Assembly: GCF_036568125.1 (NCBI RefSeq)
Contig: NZ_DATCTF010000006.1
Span: 108,082 to 172,081, forward strand
Source: Magnetovibrio sp.
GTDB taxonomy: Bacteria; Pseudomonadota; Alphaproteobacteria; Rhodospirillales; Magnetovibrionaceae
Direction of reading: 5' to 3'
DNA length: 64,000 nt
Notes under the pieces: model-generated
Databases searched by the model: none
The model's input: only the letters and a program-made list of their open reading frames with translations
Told to the model about the DNA's origin: nothing
Program-made: the position numbers and the translations under genes
Shown here: positions 9,583 through 18,673 of the stretch, piece after piece
Layout of the letters: each line of letters starts with the position of its first letter
Position numbering within the stretch: the stretch's first letter is position 1

Positions 9583-9734
9583 ATCCTTTCAAGTTTGGGT
9601 TCAACTGGAATTTGGGGCATGATGCCTTGAATTCCAAGCCTTTCCGCACCACAGTGGGCGGAACTGCGCGTGTTCTAGCACACGCGTTCCGATATGTGAA
9701 GGGCCGAGAGCATTTTCAAGGGGCACAAAAATAC

Positions 9735-10286
9735 ATGGCTATTCTTAAAATCGCCCGCATGGGCCACCCCATTTTGCAGACCAGCGCGATGCCGGTCGAG
9801 GACCCCACGGCCCCGGAAATCGCGGCCTTGGTCGAAGACATGATCGAAACCATGGACGATGCCAACGGCACCGGCCTGGCCGCGCCGCAGGTGCACGTGC
9901 CGTTGCGCCTGGTGATCTTCAAGGTCAGTCCCGCGCGCGCCAGCCGCGAAGACGGGGAAGAAGGCGAGGACGGCGGGGTGCCGCTGACGGTGCTGATCAA
10001 TCCCGAAATCGTGCCGCTCGGCGATGCGAAGGAGGGCGGTTGGGAAGGCTGCCTGTCGATCCCCGGCATGATGGGCGAAGTCGAGCGCTTTACCCACATT
10101 CGCTATTCGGCGTATGATCTTCAAGGTAATCGTTTCGAGCGCGAGGCCAAGGGCTTCCACGCCCGTGTGGTTCAGCACGAATGCGATCACCTGGACGGAA
10201 TTTTGTATCCGTACCGCATTGAAGACATGGATAATTTCGGTTTCACCGAAGAACTGACCCGGCCCAGCGCGGGCAGCGAAGACTGA
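9735..10286 (+). CDS. def: Peptide deformylase
   Basis: Removes the N-formyl group from nascent proteins. All three family motifs are present: GTGLAAPQV (motif 1), EGCLSIP (motif 2, with the metal-binding Cys) and QHECDHLDG (motif 3, metal-binding His residues and catalytic Glu). The start at 9735 (MAILKIARMGHP) matches the family; an upstream in-frame ATG at 9612 would add 41 unsupported residues. There is a short acidic insertion (EDGEEGEDG, near residue 75). It reads into the COQ9 gene 16 bp downstream. Length 183. Confidence 0.96.
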   Translation: MAILKIARMGHPILQTSAMPVEDPTAPEIAALVEDMIETMDDANGTGLAAPQVHVPLRLVIFKVSPARASREDGEEGEDGGVPLTVLINPEIVPLGDAKEGGWEGCLSIPGMMGEVERFTHIRYSAYDLQGNRFEREAKGFHARVVQHECDHLDGILYPYRIEDMDNFGFTEELTRPSAGSED

Positions 10287-10302
10287 TCAGGAATACCGCA
10301 CT

Positions 10303-10968
10303 ATGAGCGCAACAAAAAAAATGTCCCGCGACGAGAAAAAAGACGCCATCGTGTTGGCCGCCGCCCCGCATGTGGCGTTCGACGGCTGGGGCGAGGCCGC
10401 GCTGGCGGCCGGGGCCGAAGACGCCGGGTTCGACGCCAAAACCGCCAAACGGCTGTTTCCCGAAGGGGCCGTGGACGCCATCGCGCATTTCGCCACCATT
10501 TCCGACCGCGAAATGATCAAAGCCATGCAAGCCGCCGACCTGGATGGCATGCGGGTGCGTGACCGGGTCATTTTCGGGGTGCGCGCGCGATTGGAGTTTT
10601 TGATCCCGTACCGCGAAGCCGTGCGCGGCGGCCTGGGCGTTTTGGCCAACCCGCTGCATGCCGGTTTGATGGCCCGCATCACCCACACCACGGTCGATCA
10701 TATCTGGTATCAGGCCGGCGATCGTTCGGCGGACTTCAACTACTATACCAAACGCGGCCTGTTGGCGGCGGTCTACGGCCCGACGGTGCTGTACTGGTTG
10801 AACGATCAGTCGGACAACTGCGAAGACACATGGGATTTCCTCGCCCGGCGCATCGACGACGTACTCAAAATCCCGCCGATGAAGGCCAAGGTGATGAACG
10901 CGCTGGACAATTTCATCAAGGGCGGACCGTTTGCACGATTCAACAGTGACCTGCAAATGAGGCCCTGA
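10303..10968 (+). CDS. COQ9 family protein (rpsU-divergently transcribed)
   Basis: Homologue of COQ9, a lipid-binding helper of ubiquinone biosynthesis with a TetR-like helical fold. The 221-residue sequence starts with a basic region and a helix-turn-helix-like segment (KKDAIVLAAAPHVAFDGWGEAAL, KTAKRLFPEGAVDAIAHF), followed by DRVIFGVRARLEF and a C-terminal WDFLARRIDDVLKIP. The position next to rpsU is conserved for this family in alphaproteobacteria. It is probably cotranscribed with def and perhaps the next gene. The ubiquinone role is from the family, not from context here. Confidence 0.88.
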   Translation: MSATKKMSRDEKKDAIVLAAAPHVAFDGWGEAALAAGAEDAGFDAKTAKRLFPEGAVDAIAHFATISDREMIKAMQAADLDGMRVRDRVIFGVRARLEFLIPYREAVRGGLGVLANPLHAGLMARITHTTVDHIWYQAGDRSADFNYYTKRGLLAAVYGPTVLYWLNDQSDNCEDTWDFLARRIDDVLKIPPMKAKVMNALDNFIKGGPFARFNSDLQMRP

Positions 10969-11003
10969 TACAGACGCCTGATACAGACGAAGGGAAGGCA
11001 TCC

Positions 11004-11885
11004 ATGACCGCGAACGCTCAGGTTTCCCAGGCACAGACTTACAACGCCATGAAAGGCGTCGGCATGGCCGATCATTTCGTGACCTGTTCGCGGTTGGGCC
11101 GGTATCTGACGTTTCAAGGCACCGGGCGTTTTCTGATCACCGACGATTTCGCCACCAGCAAGTTGAGTATTCCCAAGGACGCCCAGGCGATGGCGTCGAT
11201 TTGTTCCAAGGACGAACTGGTGGCGCGCGCGGCGTTGCTGCCGTTGGCGCATCGCGCGGCGAGCCTGAACGACGCGCGTCGCGGCGCGTTCGAAGAACTG
11301 TTCGAATTGATCGAAAAGCAAACCCTGTCGCCGCATGTGCGCGAAGGGGCGGCGGCGGTGCTGCAATCGGGCTTTCGCGAAAACCGCATTCGCGAACTTG
11401 AAGCGGTGCTCAGCGACGACCTCAATCCGGCGCGCAAACGCTATCGCAAATTTCTCGACGTGGTGCGCGAGCTGATCGAAGGGCGGGTGTCCAGCGGCAC
11501 CTTCATCGACGATTTCGTCGATTTCACCAAGTCGGTCGCAGGGCGATTGGACTTCGGCATCTACAGCTACTGCCTCGACCGGATCTTCGCCACGCCCTTG
11601 ATCCCGTTGCAGGTGAAAAAGATGGTGGCCATTGAAGTGTTGCGCTTTCCGCCGTTGGTGCGCCGCGAATTGATTTCCAACGCGTTGGCGAATGCGGGGG
11701 TGAACCGCGAGACCAAGGACTTCATCCGTCATGCGGTGTCTTTGCACTTGGACAAAAGCCAAGCGGTGGAGATCGAATTGCTCGAAGCCGTGAAGGAACA
11801 GCGCATTTCCGCCAAGGACATCGAAAAAAGCCTCAACCGCGCCAGTCGCGCGGCGGCTTTCAGCGGCGTTTCGGGACGCGCCTAA
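11004..11885 (+). CDS. Conserved hypothetical helical protein, 293 aa
   Basis: I do not recognise a named domain. The protein is predicted almost all-helical, cytoplasmic, and rich in Arg/Glu. Residues 20-60 look globular (MADHFVTCSRLGRYLTFQGTG), and the rest reads like helical repeats (FEELFELIEKQTLSPHVREGA; IRELEAVLSDDLNPARKRY). A GAAGGGA ribosome-binding site supports the start. It lies 35 bp after the COQ9 gene, and its last four bases overlap the convergent kinase-like gene. Confidence 0.75.
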   Translation: MTANAQVSQAQTYNAMKGVGMADHFVTCSRLGRYLTFQGTGRFLITDDFATSKLSIPKDAQAMASICSKDELVARAALLPLAHRAASLNDARRGAFEELFELIEKQTLSPHVREGAAAVLQSGFRENRIRELEAVLSDDLNPARKRYRKFLDVVRELIEGRVSSGTFIDDFVDFTKSVAGRLDFGIYSYCLDRIFATPLIPLQVKKMVAIEVLRFPPLVRRELISNALANAGVNRETKDFIRHAVSLHLDKSQAVEIELLEAVKEQRISAKDIEKSLNRASRAAAFSGVSGRA

Positions 11886-13423
11886 ACGCCGTCTGCGATG
11901 GGAAACGCGAACCACACGTTGATGAGCGTTCCCTCTTTTCTTTCCAGATCCATTTGACCGTTCATCAGCTTGACCAGCTTGGACGATATGGCCAGCTCCA
12001 GTCCCGTGCACGTCGACCCGGTCATTTCTGGCTCGCCGCAATTGGTTTTGGGCGCGAAGGGAACCGACACGTTGGGGATGTCGGGGCACGGGTTGTGAAA
12101 GCCGACCTCAAAGCGCACCATGCCATCGGCAATCGTATGGGACAGCGTGACCGTGTCCCCATCGGCACAGCCGCAGATGGCAAACCCCAAAACATTGTCC
12201 ATGACCTGCTTGAAACGGATGTCGTCCACCTCGATCATCGGCAGTGAAGCCGGGTCCTCGCTCTGGTCGATGATACGGATGTTGCGCGGTGCTGCAATGG
12301 TTTGAGCGGTTTCGAGCGAGGCTTCGTAAATGTCGAATGGCGGCAACGGGCTTGTGCTCACGTTGATCTTGCCGCTTTCCAATTCGGCGAAGGCCAAAAT
12401 GGCGTCGACCACATCCATCAGGTTTTGCCCGGCGGCGATGATTTGCGGAACGGCATCCTTGCCCAAACTGGACGCCATCAGATATTTATCCATTTCCAGA
12501 AGTTGGGCGTAGCCCAGCACGGAATTCAGCGGCGTGTGAAGCTTGTGGTTGAGTGCGGACAGGAACTGATAGTTCATGTCCGAGGCCCGGATGCGGGCTT
12601 CTTTTTCGATCAAGTTGGTGGCTTGGCGGGCATTGTTGAGGGCCAACGCAGCCGAAGATGCCAGCGCCATCAGCGTCACTTCATCGGATTCGGTGAAAAA
12701 TCCGGTGCCGCGCTTGTTGACCACTTCCAAGGCGCCGATGACTTCGCCTTGAATGATCATCGGCGCGCACAGCAACGACACGGTTTGAAAGCCGGTTTTT
12801 TGATCCACAGCCTTGGTGAAAAAAGGATCGGTCGACACGTTGTGCACCGTTTGGGGCGTTCGGTCGCGCACGGCTCGGCCCACGATACCTTCGTCGATGG
12901 AAACCTCGAGGCCGCTGATGTCCACGGGGCCTGAACAGGCGGAACACACGACCGTAGATTTGTCGTCGTTGACCAAAAACAATGATGACCCTTCGGCTTG
13001 CAGATGGGTTCGGATTTGGTCGACGCAGGTGTCGATGGTGGTTTTCAAGTCCAGTGAATTGGCCAGGGCGTTGTTGATCTTGCCCGTTAAGTTCAACAAC
13101 ATGTCGTGGGAAATGTAAGCGCCAAAGCCGGCTTGATCGGATGCGAACTCGAGCCCGACGCCGTTATCGCCGATGCGGCAGACAGTGCAGGAAAAATAAG
13201 GACTGCCGGGATAGGGTGAAATGCGCAGCTCGGCTTTTTCGCCTGACTTGATGTCCGTAAACGGGGACGCGATGCTCAGGAACACGCCGCCGGGGCTGAC
13301 GTTGAGGGTCTGGCCCTCGAAAATACGTTCGCCGTCCAAAACCAAGATCATCCCGGTTCGGTATTCCTGACGTTCCCATTGTCGGTGTTCGACTGTAGTC
13401 GGGCTGGTTTTGGGGTCGTTCAT
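11882..13423 (-). CDS. PilZ-GAF-HisKA sensor protein with degenerate ATPase domain
   Basis: 513-residue cytoplasmic signalling protein with no membrane segment. Residues ~14-105 form a PilZ-like domain (RQEYRTGMILVLDGE, LNVSPGGVFLS), though the canonical RxxxR is only partly kept. Residues ~125-265 form a GAF domain, and ~285-350 a HisKA dimerisation domain with the phosphorylatable His at 293 (ALNHKLHTPLNSVLGYAQLL). The C-terminal HATPase fold is visible but its ATP-binding boxes are broken: the N-box Asn is Phe (VLGFAICGC), the G1 box reads GFHNPCPDI, and the G2 box reads TGLELAIS. It may act without autophosphorylation. It overlaps the convergent gene by 4 bp. Confidence 0.85.
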   Translation of the reverse strand: MNDPKTSPTTVEHRQWERQEYRTGMILVLDGERIFEGQTLNVSPGGVFLSIASPFTDIKSGEKAELRISPYPGSPYFSCTVCRIGDNGVGLEFASDQAGFGAYISHDMLLNLTGKINNALANSLDLKTTIDTCVDQIRTHLQAEGSSLFLVNDDKSTVVCSACSGPVDISGLEVSIDEGIVGRAVRDRTPQTVHNVSTDPFFTKAVDQKTGFQTVSLLCAPMIIQGEVIGALEVVNKRGTGFFTESDEVTLMALASSAALALNNARQATNLIEKEARIRASDMNYQFLSALNHKLHTPLNSVLGYAQLLEMDKYLMASSLGKDAVPQIIAAGQNLMDVVDAILAFAELESGKINVSTSPLPPFDIYEASLETAQTIAAPRNIRIIDQSEDPASLPMIEVDDIRFKQVMDNVLGFAICGCADGDTVTLSHTIADGMVRFEVGFHNPCPDIPNVSVPFAPKTNCGEPEMTGSTCTGLELAISSKLVKLMNGQMDLERKEGTLINVWFAFPIADGV

Positions 13424-13520
13424 CGATGGTCTCTAATGCTCAGTGTTGCGGATGAACAGTGGCGATCCAACTGCTTAAGTGTAGCAGGTCCGGGGCGCGA
13501 CTCAATACCGGGCTGCGGGG

Positions 13521-14384
13521 TCAATGCGCCGGGGCGTCGATCAGTTCGACAAACGTGCTCGCCAACATTTGGATATGTCTGTCGTCTTCGCTCAAGTGGC
13601 GGGTGCGCAAGGTCAGATAAACGGGCTCGACCGGCGGCAGGCCGTCTTGGCCCCCCAGTGGACGCACATGCTTCATGCCATCGGCGTTGTCGAGCAATGC
13701 GACCCCCATGCCCTTTTCCGTGGCGGTGCGGATGCTCTGCCAATCGGGCGTTTCAAACGCGATGCGCCAAGCTATGCCGGCGCTTTCCAGGGCCGTGAGC
13801 GCGCGGGTGCGATAAGCGCAACCGGGCGGGTAGAGAATCAGCGGTAAGGGATGTTCGCGGTGCACGGTGGCGCCTTCGGCGGCCAACCAGTGCAACGGCG
13901 CGGGGCGAAATGCCAGCGCGTCGGTGGGCGGGTTCAATTCGTTGCAGATGGTGATGTCGAGGTGGCCTTCGTCCATGTGGGTCTGCAACACCCCGCTTTG
14001 ATCGGTTTTTAGTGCCGTGCGCACATCTGCGTTGGCTTGGGTGAAGGCGATCAGGCGGTCGGCCCAGCTCATGCGGGTGTAGTTGTCGGAAATACCTATG
14101 CGCACCACGCGGAAACGGTCCTGGTCGTGGATCAGGGCGCGGGATTCCTGATCCAGCGCCAAAATACGCCGAGCATAGTCGAGATACTGGCGTCCGCGTT
14201 CGGTCAACTGCACGGTGCGTTTGCGGCGATCGAACAAAACCGTGCTGAGATCGCTTTCCAACCGGGCGATTTGTTGGCTGATGGTCGATTGGGTGCGGTG
14301 GATGCGATGTTCGGCTTTGGTGATGCCGCCGGTTTCGGCGACCGCGACAAAGGCCTTGAGCAGTTCTAGATTCATTTTATTCAT
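13521..14384 (-). CDS. LysR family transcriptional regulator
   Basis: LysR-type regulator of 287 residues. The N-terminal winged helix-turn-helix is clear (LELLKAFVAVAETGGITKAE, RTQSTISQQIARLESDL, residues ~5-55), followed by a substrate-binding domain of two lobes. It diverges from an EamA-type exporter with a 96-bp shared promoter region holding an inverted repeat, so it probably regulates that exporter and itself. The effector is unknown. Confidence 0.92.
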   Translation of the reverse strand: MNKMNLELLKAFVAVAETGGITKAEHRIHRTQSTISQQIARLESDLSTVLFDRRKRTVQLTERGRQYLDYARRILALDQESRALIHDQDRFRVVRIGISDNYTRMSWADRLIAFTQANADVRTALKTDQSGVLQTHMDEGHLDITICNELNPPTDALAFRPAPLHWLAAEGATVHREHPLPLILYPPGCAYRTRALTALESAGIAWRIAFETPDWQSIRTATEKGMGVALLDNADGMKHVRPLGGQDGLPPVEPVYLTLRTRHLSEDDRHIQMLASTFVELIDAPAH

Positions 14385-14408
14385 CCATAAAGCAAATATA
14401 AAGCATCA

Positions 14409-14431
14409 TAACATTTAATTTTCATATGTTA
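14409..14431. promoter_or_regulatory. Likely LysR operator in divergent promoter region
   Basis: Inverted repeat TAACAT-N11-ATGTTA, an AT-rich dyad of the kind LysR regulators bind, sits between the LysR start (14384) and the exporter start (14481). Function is inferred from position and symmetry. Confidence 0.55.
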
Positions 14432-14480
14432 AGGTCCGGCGTTATGGTCGCATCACGTTTTCGCCGAAAAGGACTTCCCC

Positions 14481-15365
14481 GTGACCGTTCGCGACCACAA
14501 ACTTACCTACTTCGCCACGGTTGGCGTGTTCGTCTTGCTATGGAGCTCCGCCTTCGCGGCAGGAAAGATTGCGTTGCAAGTCAGTCCGCCGCAGTTGTTT
14601 TTGGGCGTGCGGTTTTTGCTCGCGGGCGTGTTGATGGTGGGCTTCGCCGTGCTCAGCGGTGCGTATCGGCCGATCGGCGTCGGCGGTTGGGCCAAGCTGG
14701 CGGTGCTGGGCGCGATCAATCAGGCGGGCTATCAAGGCTTGGCATGGGTCGCCATGGGCAAGGTGTCGTCGGCGCTGGCGGCGGTGATTATATCCATGAA
14801 CCCGATTTTCATCGCCATCTTCGCGGTGCCGTTTTTGGGCGAGCGTATGTCGCTGCGTCGGGGCGCGGGCTTGGTCCTGGGCATCGTCGGCGTGATGATC
14901 GTGCTCAGCAGTCGCATCATCGTCAGCGGCGAAGACATCGGCGGTATCGCCATCATGGCGGTGTCGCTGGCCTCGGTCGTGGCTGGATCGATTCTGTTTA
15001 AGAAATGGCGCACCGGCGCACCGCTTTCGGTCGCGGTCGGCGGGCAATTTCTCAGTGCGGGGGTGTTGTTGCTGACGTTCGGCTTGATCACCGAAGACCC
15101 GAGCCAGATCGTGTTCGGCGCGGATTATGTGTGGATCATGGCCTACATCGTATTCGGCGTGTCCATCGGTGCGGTGGGGTTGTGGTTTTACCTGCTCACC
15201 CACGGCAGCGCCTCGGACGCCAGCGCCTTGCACTTTTTGATGCCGCCGTTCGGTCTGATGTATGGCTGGTTGCTGCTAAACGAACAGGCGGCACTGGGCG
15301 ATTTCATTGGCATCGTACCCATCGCCGTCGGCATCTGGCTGGCGACCCACAAAGGCCGCGCTTAA
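14481..15365 (+). CDS. EamA/DMT-family transporter
   Basis: Inner-membrane exporter of the drug/metabolite transporter superfamily, 294 residues with about ten hydrophobic helices arranged as two EamA repeats. The first repeat includes LLWSSAFAAGKIAL and ALAAVIISMNPIFIAIFAV with the loop GERMS, and the second has LHFLMPPFGLMYGWLLLNE. It begins at a GTG (14481) after AAAGGA. The divergent LysR gene probably controls it. Substrate (amino acid or metabolite) cannot be told. Its end overlaps the convergent purK stop by 4 bp. Confidence 0.9.
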   Translation: MTVRDHKLTYFATVGVFVLLWSSAFAAGKIALQVSPPQLFLGVRFLLAGVLMVGFAVLSGAYRPIGVGGWAKLAVLGAINQAGYQGLAWVAMGKVSSALAAVIISMNPIFIAIFAVPFLGERMSLRRGAGLVLGIVGVMIVLSSRIIVSGEDIGGIAIMAVSLASVVAGSILFKKWRTGAPLSVAVGGQFLSAGVLLLTFGLITEDPSQIVFGADYVWIMAYIVFGVSIGAVGLWFYLLTHGSASDASALHFLMPPFGLMYGWLLLNEQAALGDFIGIVPIAVGIWLATHKGRA

Positions 15366-16492
15366 TCCCAACCTTTGGGCTGCGATCCTTTGGGGTAAAG
15401 ACGGTTGATATGGCCCATTTTGCGTCCGGCGCGGGGCTCCGCCTTGCCATACAGGTGCAACTTGTTTTCCGGGTCCGCCAGTTGCTGTTCCCAAAGGTTC
15501 GCGTCGACCCCCAATAGATTGAGCATCACCGCGTCCGAATGGCGTTCCGGGGTGCCCAGCGGCAGATCGGCGACGGCGCGCACGAACTGTTCGAACTGGC
15601 TGGTTTTGCAGCCGTCCTGGCTCCAGTGGCCGGAATTGTGCGGCCGCGGGGCCATTTCGTTGACCAGCAAATGATCGTCTTGGGTGACGAACAGTTCCAC
15701 CGCCAACAAGCCGACCAAGTCCATGGCTTCGGCCATTTTTTGACCGATGGCGCGGGCTTTCTCGGCTAGTTCCGCACTGATGTCGGCGGGCGCGATGGTG
15801 ACGTCGAGGATGCCGTCCTTATGGCGGTTTTCCACCACGTCGAACGATGCCATGGCGCCGTTGGGCCGCCGTGCGGTGATCACCGAGACTTCCATGCGGA
15901 AATCGACGAAGCCTTCCAAGATTGCCGCGACGTCCCCTTGGCCACCACAGAGTTCAGCCCATGCATCCGCAGGGTCCGTGTCGGGTTTGATGCGCACTTG
16001 GCCTTTGCCGTCGTAACCCAGGCGCGTGGTCTTGAGGATCGACGGCGCGCCGATGGTGGCGATGGCGGCCGTCAGTTCCTCGACGTTGCTCACGGCTTTC
16101 CAAGGTGCGGTTTCGATGCCGAGGTCGTTGCAGAATCTTTTTTCGCGGATACGGTCTTGGCAAATGGCCAGGCATTCCCAACTGGGCCGCACCGGGGCAA
16201 GATCGCTAAGATGACGCACGGTTTCTGCGGGCACGTTTTCGAACTCGAACGTCACCACGTCGACGGACCGGCCGAACGTTTCGATGGCGTCTTGATCGTC
16301 GTAGGTGGCGACGGTGGCATGATCGCAGACCTGTTCGGCGGGGCTGTCGACTTCGGGCGTGAACACATGCACCCGATAGCCCAGTTCCGCCGCCGCGACG
16401 GCGGTCATGCGGCCCAATTGGCCACCGCCGATGATGCCGATGGTGGAGCCGGGTTTGATCGGCTCGCGCTGGGAAGAGGGGCTGTCGGTCAT
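15362..16492 (-). CDS. purK: N5-carboxyaminoimidazole ribonucleotide synthase
   Basis: ATP-dependent carboxylation of AIR to N5-CAIR in purine synthesis. ATP-grasp protein of 376 residues starting with the family-typical GSTIGIIGGGQLGRM and including TRLGYDGKGQ and NEMAPRPHNSGHWSQDGC. The start at 16492 lies 4 bp after the purE stop codon; the frame is open upstream through purE in another frame, which I do not accept as coding. Cotranscribed with purE. Confidence 0.96.
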   Translation of the reverse strand: MTDSPSSQREPIKPGSTIGIIGGGQLGRMTAVAAAELGYRVHVFTPEVDSPAEQVCDHATVATYDDQDAIETFGRSVDVVTFEFENVPAETVRHLSDLAPVRPSWECLAICQDRIREKRFCNDLGIETAPWKAVSNVEELTAAIATIGAPSILKTTRLGYDGKGQVRIKPDTDPADAWAELCGGQGDVAAILEGFVDFRMEVSVITARRPNGAMASFDVVENRHKDGILDVTIAPADISAELAEKARAIGQKMAEAMDLVGLLAVELFVTQDDHLLVNEMAPRPHNSGHWSQDGCKTSQFEQFVRAVADLPLGTPERHSDAVMLNLLGVDANLWEQQLADPENKLHLYGKAEPRAGRKMGHINRLYPKGSQPKGWD

Positions 16493-16496
16493 GGTT

Positions 16497-16982
16497 TTAA
16501 TCTGTGGGTTCTTCGGCGACGGCGGCGGTCTGCGCTGCACGCCAAGCGTCGAGTTTTTCAGCCACGGCGCCGTCGTGCAGCGCGACGATGGACGCGGCGA
16601 ACAAGGCCGCGTTGATGGCGCCGGGTTTACCGATCGCCAAGGTCCCGACCGGCACGCCACCCGGCATCTGCACGATGGACAGAAGCGAATCCATGCCCTT
16701 CAACGCCTTGCTTTCGATGGGCACGCCCAGCACCGGCAAGGGCGTCATGGATGCCGCCATGCCCGGCAGATGCGCGGCCCCGCCGGCACCTGCGATGATG
16801 GCGTGCAAGCCGCGGTCTTTGGCGGATTTGGCATACGCCACGAGACGGTCCGGCGTGCGGTGCGCGGAAACGATCTTGGTCTCAAACGCAACCCCCAGCT
16901 TTTCCAGGGTCTCGGCGGCATTTTTCATGGTTTCCCAGTCGGACTGACTGCCCATGATGATGCCCACAATCGGTGCGGTCAT
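16497..16982 (-). CDS. purE: N5-carboxyaminoimidazole ribonucleotide mutase
   Basis: Converts N5-CAIR to CAIR. The 161-residue protein shows the PurE core: [27 protein letters not shown] and [13 protein letters not shown]. First gene of the purEK operon, with a good promoter upstream at 17029-17056. The C-terminal 20 residues are Ala-rich and variable. Confidence 0.97.
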   Translation of the reverse strand: MTAPIVGIIMGSQSDWETMKNAAETLEKLGVAFETKIVSAHRTPDRLVAYAKSAKDRGLHAIIAGAGGAAHLPGMAASMTPLPVLGVPIESKALKGMDSLLSIVQMPGGVPVGTLAIGKPGAINAALFAASIVALHDGAVAEKLDAWRAAQTAAVAEEPTD

Positions 16983-17028
16983 TCTGTGTGCTCCTGAACG
17001 GGCGCGTCACCCGGTGAGAAAGCGGGCA

Positions 17029-17056
17029 ATTATAGGCATCGCGCCTTATCAGGCAA
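17029..17056 (-). promoter_or_regulatory. Sigma-70 type promoter of purEK
   Basis: On the minus strand, TTGCCT is followed after 16 bp by a perfect TATAAT. It lies 47 bp upstream of the purE start codon. No purine riboswitch-like structure is evident in the short leader. Confidence 0.7.
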
Positions 17057-17213
17057 GCGTTATGGCAAGGGCGGTTGTATTTGCGTGATCCCTTTCCACT
17101 TAAGTCGTGTTTCATGGTAAATTGAAACGCAGAATCCTAAACACATGCGATCCGACATGTGACGGGCGTGCGATCTTGAATGCGTAGAGCGGGAACGGGT
17201 AGGGAGAGTACCC

Positions 17214-18014
17214 ATGGCTGAAGACAACGTAGGGCCAGCGGCGCCGATCGTTTCCGTACGTCCCGGGCGCAACCGGCTGGCGGAAGAAGATCGCGAACTG
17301 CAGGCAGCCAAACGCGAACGCAATAAAAAGCACAAAGGCGGTCACGGCGGTGCGCAAGGCGGCTATGAAGGCCATGCGGGCGGCTATGGCCACGAAGTGA
17401 TCGACGATAACGTCAGCGTACTGGGCATCCCCAAGGAAGAAATGACGGACAACGTGCGTCACGCGATCGAGACGCTGTTGGACGAAATCAACCATTTGCG
17501 CGAGGAACTGGTGCGCGCCAAGGGCCACGAGGCGTACCTGGAAGAGCAGGCGGAAAAAGACCGCATGCTGCATGTGATGCGTCGTCGCGCATTCATGGCG
17601 CGCCTGGCCTTGGCGGTCCGGCGCGTGGAAGAAGAGGACGTCGAGTTCGCGTTTCTTTACATTCAAATCACCAACGCCGCCGCCGTGCGCAGCGAATTCG
17701 GTCACGGCGCGTTGGAAAACCTGATGATGCAGGCTTCCGCCGCATTGCGCGAGGGGGCCGAGGCCGGCGACGTGGTCGGCAGTCTGGAAAATTTCGACTT
17801 CGGTTTGATCCTGCCCGGTAACACCTTGCAAGACGGCGAACGCAAAGCCGCGCGTCTGATGTCGGTTTTGCGCGGACGGACCTTGACGTGGCAGGGCCAG
17901 ACGTTGGGCATCGAGGCGCGTTTCGGCGACGCCACCATCACGGCGGGCGACAGCGGCGAAGAAATCATTCGCCACGCCAAGACCAATATGGAAGAACGCC
18001 CCGAAGGTGCTTGA
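17214..18014 (+). CDS. Protein with degenerate GGDEF-like domain
   Basis: 266-residue soluble protein. Residues 1-40 are charged, 42-60 form a Gly/His-rich stretch (KGGHGGAQGGYEGHAGGYGH), ~75-118 form a coiled coil, and ~115-260 follow the GGDEF fold (RMLHVMRRRAFMARLALAV, then DVVGSLENFDFGLILP, and EEIIRHAKTNM near the end). The GGDEF signature is replaced by ENFDF, so diguanylate cyclase activity is very unlikely. It may bind nucleotide or protein only, as known catalytically dead GGDEF proteins do. No clear operon partner. Confidence 0.72.
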   Translation: MAEDNVGPAAPIVSVRPGRNRLAEEDRELQAAKRERNKKHKGGHGGAQGGYEGHAGGYGHEVIDDNVSVLGIPKEEMTDNVRHAIETLLDEINHLREELVRAKGHEAYLEEQAEKDRMLHVMRRRAFMARLALAVRRVEEEDVEFAFLYIQITNAAAVRSEFGHGALENLMMQASAALREGAEAGDVVGSLENFDFGLILPGNTLQDGERKAARLMSVLRGRTLTWQGQTLGIEARFGDATITAGDSGEEIIRHAKTNMEERPEGA

Positions 18015-18017
18015 TTC

Positions 18018-18623
18018 TTAAGAGGCGCTGAGCGCCCGTTCGACAAATTCCAACCGATCTTGTCCCCAAAACAATTCATCTTGATAGATATAGCTCGGAT
18101 AACCAAACACCCCCCGTGCGATGGCCGATTGGGTGGTTTGCGCGAATGCGTCGTCGAAGCTTTCATCGGTGGACGCCGCCAACAGTGCCGCACCGTCCAG
18201 GCCGCAGCCGTCCGCCAGTTTCTTTAGCGTCGGGGCGTCGCTGGCATCCAGTTCGTCGGTCCACACGGCTTTGAAAATCGCACCCAGCAAAGGCCCGGCA
18301 TCCAGGCCCGCTTCTTGAGTGGCGAGGATCAGTTTCGAAGCCGGAGCTTCGGGGACCGGGAAATACCGGGGCTGAAGATTCAGGGAGATACCGAGGTGCT
18401 TGCTCCATCGCGCCAATTCGACCAGGCGATAATCCTTGCGATGCTGGGCGCGGTCTTTGAGCAATTGTCCACCCGTGGCGGGAAACAGATCCGGAGAGCT
18501 GAGCGGGTGGTAGATAACGCGGGCTTCGAAACGCTTTGCCAGATCTTGAAGCCGCGCATGGCCCATGTAGGCCCACGGCGAAACGATGGAAAAATAATAG
18601 TCGATGGTTTTATCGGTGCCCAT
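18018..18623 (-). CDS. 2-hydroxychromene-2-carboxylate isomerase family (DsbA-like fold)
   Basis: 201-residue protein of the kappa-class glutathione transferase / NahD family. The N-terminus IDYYFSIVSPWAYMGHARL carries the Ser-Pro-Trp motif that replaces the DsbA CXXC, with a late ARGVFGYPSYIYQDELFWGQDRL that is typical of the family. The named reaction belongs to naphthalene breakdown, but no such pathway lies nearby, so the true substrate is unknown; a glutathione-dependent isomerase or detoxification role is likely. Confidence 0.85.
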   Translation of the reverse strand: MGTDKTIDYYFSIVSPWAYMGHARLQDLAKRFEARVIYHPLSSPDLFPATGGQLLKDRAQHRKDYRLVELARWSKHLGISLNLQPRYFPVPEAPASKLILATQEAGLDAGPLLGAIFKAVWTDELDASDAPTLKKLADGCGLDGAALLAASTDESFDDAFAQTTQSAIARGVFGYPSYIYQDELFWGQDRLEFVERALSAS

Positions 18624-18673
18624 GAGGGTCCTCCCGCTGGTGTGTCGCCGGTTGCAATGTGCGTTCTAGCTAT

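Noticed and set aside
16493-16660. An N-terminal extension of PurK to 16660
   Set aside because: It overlaps purE in another frame; the start at 16492 matches PurK homologues.
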